Positions 56,681-64,000 of a stretch of 64,000 bases of DNA are shown in pieces. The translations under genes were made by a program, and so were the position numbers. The stretch is from Acanthosepion esculentum (lineage: Eukaryota > Mollusca > Cephalopoda > Sepiida > Sepiidae). The stretch's first letter is position 1. Every line of letters starts with the position of its first letter. The notes below the pieces were generated by a model, which did no database searches, had not been told where the DNA came from, and worked only from the letters and a program-made list of their open reading frames with translations. The DNA is taken from the NCBI GenBank assembly GCA_964036315.1, contig OZ038488.1, positions 62,564,254 through 62,628,253 on the forward strand, in the 5' to 3' direction.

Positions 56681-57178
56681 GCTTTAGAGTATCCTGAAAC
56701 TCAGAGATACACTGCTGGGCGACCTCTCTGCCTTCGGTCAGGGAGGAACCCAGACTAGGCTATGACGAAGGATAGAGTCTCGTCTGCGGTGGTAGACAGC
56801 TACCCCACCCCGTTATTACGGCGTCTACGGAGAATTTTTTCCCCAAGTCTACGGGGTCGGAAAGCCCCACGTTACAGCGGCCATGTGTCACATCCCGCTT
56901 TGTGAGTAGATCGGCAAAATACCGAGTATATATTAACTTAGAGTATCCCAAAACTCTGCTCGTCGAACTCTCTGACTTCGGGCGGAGAGAAACTCAGAGG
57001 AGGCGATGATGAAAGGCAGAGTCTGATCTGGGGACGTAGACAACAATTTAACCTCGTGTATACGAGCAATTTTTGCTCAAGCGTACGCGCTAGGAAAGCC
57101 TTACGTTAAAAACCGGCCATGTACCACATCCCGCTTTGCGCGGAGGACTTAGGTAAATACTGAGTATATATTAACTTA
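56681..57178 (+). repeat. tandem hairpin-rich repeat, two units
   Basis: Unit 1 starts GAGTATCCTGAAACTC at 56687 and unit 2 starts GAGTATCCCAAAACTC at 56941, so the period is about 254 then 238 bp. It contains the same ordered hairpin blocks as 38.7-39.3 kb but in the opposite orientation: CCTCTCTGCCTTCGGTCAGG, GACGAAGGATAGAGTCTCGT, GTCTACGG and CCCCAAGTCTACGGGGTC. The tail CGGCCATGTGTCACATCCCG follows. Confidence 0.86.
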
Positions 57179-57296
57179 CTGATAAGCGATACGTATTGTA
57201 GTAGTACAATTCTACTACAGACTTACGTTTTAAAAGACATTTTTGTTATTCTTATGCTTATTACATTTTCTGTCGTACAATACCAAATTAAAAAAA

Positions 57297-58180
57297 ATAT
57301 TGGGTTATTCAGAAATTAATGCATGTTTTTAAACATTTACTTTAAAACGCCATAACTCTTATTGATCGAATTATAAAACATGACAAACTAGACAGTCCTT
57401 TTACAAACAGGATATAAGAATATCTATTCCAGCAGCATGGAATAATTCTGGAGATCAGGAAGTGACGTATTCTTTGAAGGCATTCTTAAGTGCTGTTTGA
57501 TTGTTGAAGTCATTTCCATACGTGATTTGTTTTTCGAATTACTTGAGCACGTGGTCGAGTGGTTATAACGTTCGCATTCTGACTATGATACCCGGGTTCA
57601 AATCTCACAATGGTCAATTTGTCAGAAAGGAGATTTCCTGATGTTAACTTTGCGTGCGGCACCTTTGGAGAGTGCCTGAAAACCATACCACGGGTTGACC
57701 CAAACCTTGTGACTGAAATTGGGTAGATTGGAGACCGTCGATAGCTGTGCTAGCACAAAGTCACAAGTCAACGTGGTCGAGGGCTTGGGCGTGCTGGCTT
57801 TGTTCAACTTGGTGATCACGCTAGATAAGTATAAGTTGAAGTATAAACAACAGGTGAGCTCTGTGGGTGTTGGATAAACACAAATGTGCATGAGCAAGCG
57901 TCTGCAATAGGGATTGGCAAGCCGCCCTAGTAGTCGGGTGTCCTTGAATACGAGTGGCCAGCTATACTTGAAAAAGTGATAGCTTGTCATTGAAACATCC
58001 GGTAAGTATGATGAACGAGACAGAGTTTCGTAGCCCAATTTCTTCAATTTCTGGAGAGTTGATTGTGCGGCGTTGTCGTGCAAGAGATGTGGGGCTTTTA
58101 TATTTACCAATACTGGACACCTACGATGCATTTTCCGATGCATTTAATCGATTTCGTCAGAGCACATCTCTGCGCTGATT
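57297..58180 (-). pseudogene. mariner-like transposase pseudogene, split by a SINE
   Basis: Minus 58143-57975: MHRKMHRRCPVLVNIKAPHL, LHDNAAQSTLQKLKKLGYET and SRSSYLPDVSMTSYHFFKY. The C-terminal part reappears at 57530-57400: NQTALKNAFKEYVTS, SPELFHAAGIDILIS. The 3' end at 57297 is a mariner-type terminal sequence, read on plus as GGGTTATTCAGAAATTAATG. The HDN catalytic block is intact, but stops and the insertion kill the ORF. Confidence 0.87.
57540..57970 (+). mobile_element. tRNA-derived SINE (one full, one degraded copy) inserted in mariner
   Basis: Head at 57544-57610: GAGCACGTGGTCGAGTGGTT, ...B-box-like CGGGTTCAAATC. A different family from the others here. A second similar head (AACGTGGTCGAGGGCTTGGG) lies at about 57772. 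The block sits exactly where the mariner reading frame is interrupted. Confidence 0.7.
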
Positions 58181-58306
58181 GTTAACCCAGGATTCGGAAA
58201 GCTGTAGATCATTACTACGGTAGTGGGCCACTAAACAATCATCGTAATAATCTTTGTTGTAAATTTAGTTTTAGGAGTTGTTTAGGTGTATCATATCGGT
58301 TCAACT

Positions 58307-58308
<2 letters not shown>
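58181..58308. other. no recognised feature
   Basis: Short spacer. Confidence 0.5.

Positions 58309-58385
<77 letters not shown>
58309..58385. repeat. (TA)n microsatellite
   Basis: A TA run of about 77 bp. Confidence 0.97.
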
Positions 58386-58388
<3 letters not shown>

Positions 58389-58486
58389 TGTGCGTGTGCG
58401 TGTATGTGGGTCAATAACGTAGTGAAGTTGCTTGTCTGCTCCCATGCACCAAAGGGCTATGCTGGCAGGTCTTAATCTTCTAACTC

Positions 58487-58575
58487 GTCCAACAAAGTCA
58501 CGCAAGCCAATGGGTAGGAGCCAGACAAAGCCTTAGTAACCAAGAGGAACAAAAGTCTATGACAAAAAAAAAACC
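58487..58575. repeat. interspersed repeat, copy 1
   Basis: The phrase CCAACAAAGTCACGCAAGCC, TGGGTAGGAGCCAGACAAAG, CCTTAGTAACC...GGAACAAAAGTC recurs at 59727-59815 in the same orientation. Confidence 0.85.
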
Positions 58576-58937
58576 CTGGAGTGGCCATCGATTCTCCATT
58601 TGAATAGATCGGCAAGTTTCAACAGACCGACACATTGGCTGGATATGCAGAGATCGATGGCAGATGCTAATGGGTCAACTGACTCTGTTTAGCTATATGA
58701 TGCGAGCGCTAAAAGAAAATCCTACTGCGAGAACCAAATCGTGCTTGCAATGTAAGTATGGAGACAAGTGGAAAGTGCGTGATTAGTAAATCCTATTCTT
58801 CATACAACCTCGCTCGTCACGTAGCTAAACTAAGGGTTGAGAGAGAACAATTGAAGAAACTAGTTACTGGCGGTCGTTCGGCCGAAATAGAAATACGAAG
58901 TTTCGGCCCTTGTACTCTCCGACCTTCTTTATTCGGT

Positions 58938-59035
58938 AATGATAATTTTCTAAGCATAGCTTAAACGTTGCACAAGGCCGAAAGCATGGGTCACCCAGTC
59001 AGGATCAAACATCCTATTATATTGTAACTGATTTT
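58938..59035 (-). mobile_element. tRNA-derived SINE, 5'-truncated
   Basis: Minus strand tail CGGCCTTGTGCAACGTTTAA preceded by a weak head. Same family as 7.5 kb. Confidence 0.7.
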
Positions 59036-59726
59036 TTGGTTTAACTTACTTAAATGTACAAGTACCGGATTCTTTTGTGGATTAAATTGCGTAATCGCTA
59101 ATGAGATTTGGAACTGGTTTTACTTGGTTTTGTTGTAGTCAAAATTCACATCTGTTGTATTGAGAATCAAACGTCTAACTAACTTTTCTAGTTTCTAAGA
59201 GAACACAAATTCTATTATCATACAGATTTTGGGGGTAAAAGCAAGGAAACGGTTTCTAATTTTACCTGTGATGAAATCATTTATGGACGGCTAATAATTT
59301 CTATTTTTAGGAGTGGCGAAATATCATCACTTAGAGACAGCTAGAGTTTCATAACCACGATGCACACCCTGTATTTTCTTTGGACATAATTAACTTTTGT
59401 ACTCTCAATGAGGGTCTCTACCTAGAACGTCTATTGGACTCCTGATCACGCGAAGAAAAGGCTTCCGAATTTTAACGCCTTCAACGAAGATGTTATAGTT
59501 TAATCCCCAATCCCACGACTGATGCTAACCTTCGGGGGATCAGCTCATTTCGCCTCTTTGTCTTACATTTTCCACTTGGATGAAGTGAAGTGGATTTATT
59601 GAATCCATTGTTATAGCTGATGCTAGGAAATCTGGTTCACTATACCTCGCTAAACATTCCGTTTGCACATTTATATATTTACCATCCGTCTGTGCCTTGA
59701 ACATTGCAGCCATTGATGGGTACTCC
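59036..59726. other. no recognised feature
   Basis: An 89-residue minus ORF (59540-59809) was not recognised. Confidence 0.45.
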
Positions 59727-59815
59727 AACAAAGTCACGCAAGTCAGTGGGTAGGAGCCAGACAAACCCTTAGTAACCGAAAGGAACAAAAGTCTCTGACA
59801 AAAAAACACTGCAAA
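59727..59815. repeat. interspersed repeat, copy 2
   Basis: About 90% identical by eye to 58487-58575. Distance between copies is about 1.24 kb. Confidence 0.85.
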
Positions 59816-60600
59816 GAATGATCTGCAATGTTATCTGTCTTCTCCTGTCATCTAGACTACAATTACTTTCCCATCGCAGTAATTACTTTACACCATTGTG
59901 TAAATTAATTTAAAAAAACGAATAATTCCGTTATTATTTATTTTTCGTATTGTTCCACTGAAACATCCAATGAACATGTTAGTATTTCGTATACTCCCCG
60001 TTTCTTAGAAGCGCTTTGATTTGATTTAGCATGGAATCCACTAATTTGAAGCCGTCCTCAATGATTTTGGGGTAACGCTACCACGTGTCTATAACGGGCG
60101 TCTCTCTGTAAGGCTTGCCAGTGTGTTTGTGCAACATTACAATTTTTGTACACTTCCTTGGAGTAACGTCCATCGCAGACAATGGCCATAGGACAACTAA
60201 TCGACAGTCGAGTCAATAGCGTCTGGGCGTGATAAAAATCTACTGCAATCACGGATGACGCAATATTTTTCAAGCTCAGACAAATTTCATCATACACACC
60301 GAAAACAGATTCATATTACGGCACACTACTGCAAATGACTTAATCTGAGGAAAAAATAGAAGTCGATTGTGCTCTGTCGCTGAGGTGGTTCTAAAACTGA
60401 CTGTATGATGAAAGAAAGGAAACTAAAGCGGTTGTTTCAATTAATTTTCACAAGAGTGTAGTTTATCTCTGTTTTTTTCCATTAATATTTTTTTGGAAAT
60501 TATTTTAATGTGCGCCCCCTTGCTATCTCGACTGAATGAATTTAAGTGGATATCGCATATATGATCTATCGGTAAAGGAAGATTAGGAAAAGCAACTGAG
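59816..60600. other. no recognised feature
   Basis: Nothing recognised. Confidence 0.45.
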
Positions 60601-60885
60601 ATTACGGCCAGATCACGTTGAAAAAACGGTTCCCATACAATCACCAAAGTTAAACAACGACCAGCCTTCTCAGTAACGGAATGGTCGAGCGCTTGGGAAT
60701 TCCAGGTACTATAAGCTTCGATGTGCGGTTGGTGACATGGATAACAACTCGGAATTTTTAAACGGAGAGCCGAGTTCCTATTTCGGTTGGGTTCGTTATA
60801 GTCTTTTACGCACGAATACCTTTGGAAAAAGTATGATTCCACGTCTTCTCCCCCGCAATGGGTTAATTAGTAGGATTTGTATCAA
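60601..60885 (+). mobile_element. 5S rRNA-derived SINE with tRNA-like second part
   Basis: 5S part: ATTACGGCCAGATCACGTTG, CAATCACCAAAGTTAAACAA, GGAATTCCAGGTACTATAAG. The tRNA-like part: GGTGACATGGATAACAACTC...GAGCCGAGTTCCTATTTCGG. The shared block: TTTGGAAAAAGTATGATTCC...CGCAATGGGTTAATTAGTAG. Confidence 0.88.
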
Positions 60886-61960
60886 TAAAACCAAAATAAA
60901 CTAACATTGCATACAAAGTATTTAGATTTCGGCATTAAATAACCAATTGATGTTGATATGCCGCTAAATAAAATTAACCAACTAACCAAAAGCAACAATT
61001 TCAGTATGCCTCCAGGTAACGAAACCCAGGTGCGAATGCTCTATTTTTTATGGGGCAAAAATGTATCAGATGAACTTAAAATGGCCGCGAAAAGGTCGTT
61101 TCGCAAGTTCGTTGCACAGAACATATCGATTATGAAGCGGAATACATTTCCTTTATGTTCGTTCGGCCAAGAACGTTTATAGTTCGTCGTAACCATAACT
61201 TATAGATTCCCTAATATAACACATAGTTTAACACCCACAAGAACCACGCACGCATACAAACCAAAATATACTTGCGCATAGTTGCATAGTTAGACAAAAA
61301 GCACCAAGATGGGATTTCAACGATTCTTGTTTTCACACTTTAAGTGAAAATCGTAAATCTCCATCCACATCGGCGCAGTGAATATGTCATACGGTCAGCA
61401 CCTCTTCACTGTACTGAAGAAAAAAAAGCTATATTTCTTAATGTCTCCGGATTGACTGATTTGCCTCAAGCATTTTTAGAATTCCTTTAAAATCAGCAAT
61501 TTTGTAGCGTATTTAATCTCACGCGAGGATTCTGGTTAGAATTTATGAGAAATAAGGGACAATGTGTGAGATTTTGCATCTGCGAGAATGCGATAAATGT
61601 CAGATATCGTGTGAGAAAGACAAAGTTAATATCCTTGGAAATCCCAATAAAAAACCTATTTGTGCGTAAAATATATGATCAAGTCAAATGCTGATGTCCA
61701 ATTGAAACGTCGGGAAGGTGAAACGCGTTGGCGTTAACTAAGGGTGCCATGAATTTATGTAAGTATAAAAAGGCATAGATATTTGCAGAGTTCGGCTTTG
61801 GTTGTCAAACGGGAAATACTGCAAAATAGGTTATAGTGTGTTGATTTTCAAAATATAGAGGGCTTCCTTATGAGCCCTGATAATTAGAATTTAAAATTCT
61901 GGCTTTCATCAAAGCTTGAATACTAACCAATAGTCCAACTGCCAAAGATACAACAGGCAT
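60886..61960. other. no recognised feature
   Basis: A 74-residue ORF (60958-61182) has no domain. Nothing assigned. Confidence 0.45.
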
Positions 61961-61964
61961 TATC

Positions 61965-61997
61965 TATCTATCTCTCTATCTATCTATCTATCTATCA
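61965..61997. repeat. (TCTA)n microsatellite
   Basis: A tetranucleotide run of about 33 bp. Confidence 0.95.
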
Positions 61998-62289
61998 TTC
62001 ACGGTTGAATAAACAGTAGTCATTCCGATTCTTCAATAGGAGAAAAGATTTAAAATTCCTTCCATGATTACTGTTATAACTGTTGTCTGCCTAACAAACC
62101 TATTTATCTAGCATTGTTTGTGTTATAGGTTTTTCCAGTTACGTTTGGTATCTAGAGAGCACGAATTATCAACCCTTTTTTCCATCTTTTTGCCTTTATA
62201 CTTGTTACGAGTTTCGTCCCATCTCCATACCTTTTGCTTGATACCGTCTATGATATTTTTTGTTCTTTCATACTTCCTGTCCAGATTCA

Positions 62290-62480
62290 ATCTGTTCGTC
62301 TTCGTCTGTGCCGTGTCCCTACAGCACATGACTGATCATGGCTCTTCAAATCTTCCTATCCCCTGTAGCTTTTCTATTTTTGCTAAGGCCCTCGCCCCCA
62401 GGATCCGGGATCTATGTACAAAGCTCATCGATTATGCGGCCCATAGTCTTCCTCTGTTTTCCTTGCCTTTAGTATGCCCG
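62290..62480 (-). pseudogene. RTE-like LINE 3' end fragment
   Basis: The 3' phrase GTGCCGTGTCCCTACAGCAC, ATCATGGCTCTTC...CCCTGTAGC matches the other RTE 3' ends. It is preceded by CGTCTTCGTC, a remnant of the TTC tail. Confidence 0.7.
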
Positions 62481-62921
62481 TGAATGGATCAAGATTTAAA
62501 ATGGAGGATAGGGAAACAAAATTTCTTGTCTGATAAAGAGATGGATTTAAAACGAAAAAAAAGAAGGAAAACTCCTGGATTTTGGAACAAAGCTGCCGGA
62601 CATTGGCTATGTTGTAAATGAGACGTAACAAATGGCCAAGAAATCTAGACAGGATATTCTACCACATATGTGCTATATTCCAGACGTACATTTATTTTTC
62701 TTTATGTAAAAATTCTTGTTTGATAAAAGGTGTCAAAAATCTGAAGCTATCCAAAAATCCTTTGATGTTCCTCGAAATAAAACGTGAATTATTCTTTTAT
62801 GACGTAAATATTTTATGTTAAATGAAGACATAAGTTCGAAAGAATCTGTAAATATTTTGCTGACTAAATAACGTTGCTCTAAATTTGTTAGGCTCAAAGA
62901 TATCATGAAAGAAATTTCATC
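62481..62921. other. no recognised feature
   Basis: Nothing recognised. The last part may be a further decayed unit of the following tandem repeat. Confidence 0.4.
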
Positions 62922-63400
62922 AACAGCCAAATGCAATTGAATAGAATGTTTGGGTTGTAGATGACTTACAGCCGAAGAAAACAGGGAAAATGTTTTAATG
63001 CTTAGATAATGATGAGTAATTATTAAGAATAAAATATCGTGTTAAAACTATTTTGCAACAGCCTCATGCGAGTGAATATACAGTTTACATTATAGGTGGC
63101 GTAGGATTGAGGAAAGTCAAGGAAAATACTTGATGGCTGAATAATGATTATATCAATAATATATCCAAATACTTTAGCAGCAGACGAATGAAAGTGAATT
63201 TATATTTTGGGTTACGGGTAATGTACGATCGAAGAAATCCATTGTAAATATTTTAATGGTTTAATATTGAGGCTAGGAATTTACAAAATTTTTTTTGTCA
63301 AAAACAAGATGGAAACTTTTGCACTGACAGGATAGAATATTACAGATTGACAAAGGTCTACAGTGGATATAATTATTCAATGCATTTGCATCGCGATCAA
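62922..63400. repeat. diverged ~125-bp tandem repeat
   Basis: Units begin at about 62922 (AACAGCCAAATGCAATTGAA), 63057 (AACAGCCTCATGCGAGTGAA), 63179 (AGCAGACGAATGAAAGTGAA) and 63323 (ACTGACAGGATAGAATATTA). Each ends TTTTGC/TTTAGC after a GAAAAT(G/A)..TTAATGG(C)T-like middle. Unit lengths are about 135, 122 and 144 bp plus a partial. Confidence 0.72.
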
Positions 63401-64000
63401 GACTGACTTCTTTTTGGTCTGAAAAGAAGTTTCGTAATAAAAAAAAACTGCAGGTGGTCGAATGCCTTCCCTGATTTTACAGTAGACTGTCTCTAGTTAG
63501 TGATTCGTATCTTTGCCTTTTTTTAAAATTTTTCCTCCTGATGCATTTGACTTGTACGTATGGGTATATGCACGCATGCGCACTAATATTAGATTTTAGA
63601 AAAGGCAATCTTTCCCGCCTCTCTCTCTCTCTCACTTTCTCTCTCTCTAACCTACAAAAATAACACAGTCAATAAAAATACATATAAGCTTGCGCACAAT
63701 GCATCAGTCCTTTTTATAGTTTTTTTTCTTTCTTTTTCTTCTTCGGTAGAATGTTACTAAAATAGAAAATGCATAAAGAAGAAAAGTTCTGAAGCCGTGA
63801 CAGAAAAAAATGCAAAGGGGAATTGCAAAAGACGTCAGCATGATCTGACGGACAATGCCGGAAATAAGAAGAATGGAGAGTTAGGAATTCTTTCGAAATC
63901 AAAGATTTATAGTTGAAAATTTACAAAAAGAAAAAAAGAAAAACCTTCTATATTTGACCATTTCAATGATGACACTAATAATTCCTGATTCTTACTTGTT
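63401..64000. other. low-complexity runs only
   Basis: A (CT)n run at 63619-63650 and T/A-rich runs near 63720 and 63930. Nothing else recognised. Confidence 0.5.

Overview
This is eukaryotic, non-coding, repeat-dense DNA. I find no host protein-coding exon, tRNA gene or rRNA gene that I can defend. The window is AT-rich and broken up by TA-dinucleotide microsatellites of up to about 260 bp. Almost every peptide match belongs to a decayed transposable element. Element types are RTE-like and Jockey/CR1-like non-LTR retrotransposons, a Penelope-like element with a GIY-YIG tail, mariner/Tc1 transposases, a P-element/THAP-type transposase, solo LTRs, tRNA-derived SINEs and 5S-rRNA-derived SINEs. 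The mix, plus 5S- and tRNA-headed SINEs that share one central block, suggests a marine invertebrate. A cephalopod mollusc is my best guess (inference, about 60%).

Layout. 1-8 kb: TA microsatellites, two hammerhead-ribozyme-like motifs on the minus strand, the 3' part of a Penelope-like element, an RTE fragment, a 250-bp palindrome, a mariner-derived MITE, a 5S-SINE, three tandem tRNA-SINEs. 8-13 kb: a diverged 60-bp tandem repeat, a 5S-SINE, two head-to-tail mariner pseudogenes. 13-18 kb: three Jockey-like remnants. Two of them, in inverted orientation, carry the same retroposon at the same place, and one of those retroposons is split by a solo LTR with perfect target duplications. 18-28 kb: 5S-SINE, RTE fragments, a five-unit tandem SINE array, mariner remnants. 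28-36 kb: TA-bounded Penelope-like modules including a palindrome, a long Jockey-like pseudogene, a 420-bp TTC/TCC tract at an RTE 3' end, a second solo LTR, and a tRNA-like SINE that ends in a canonical hammerhead core. 36-45 kb: Jockey, mariner, tandem hairpin-rich repeats, and an RTE copy (YADD intact) inserted into a Jockey remnant. 45-47 kb: P-type transposase pseudogene. 48-55 kb: RTE fragments and two LTR-like copies. 55.4-56.3 kb: a 31-bp minisatellite of about 28 copies. 56-64 kb: a second hairpin-repeat dimer, a mariner interrupted by a SINE, a fourth 5S-SINE, a diverged 125-bp tandem repeat.

No genes here act together as a pathway. The history is one of layered insertion. The most interesting material is RNA-level structure: hammerhead-like ribozymes at the ends of retroelement modules, and a 230-250 bp tandem family made of consecutive hairpins. 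Several otherwise unrelated short elements also share one 3' tail (GGCCTTGTGCCACAT).
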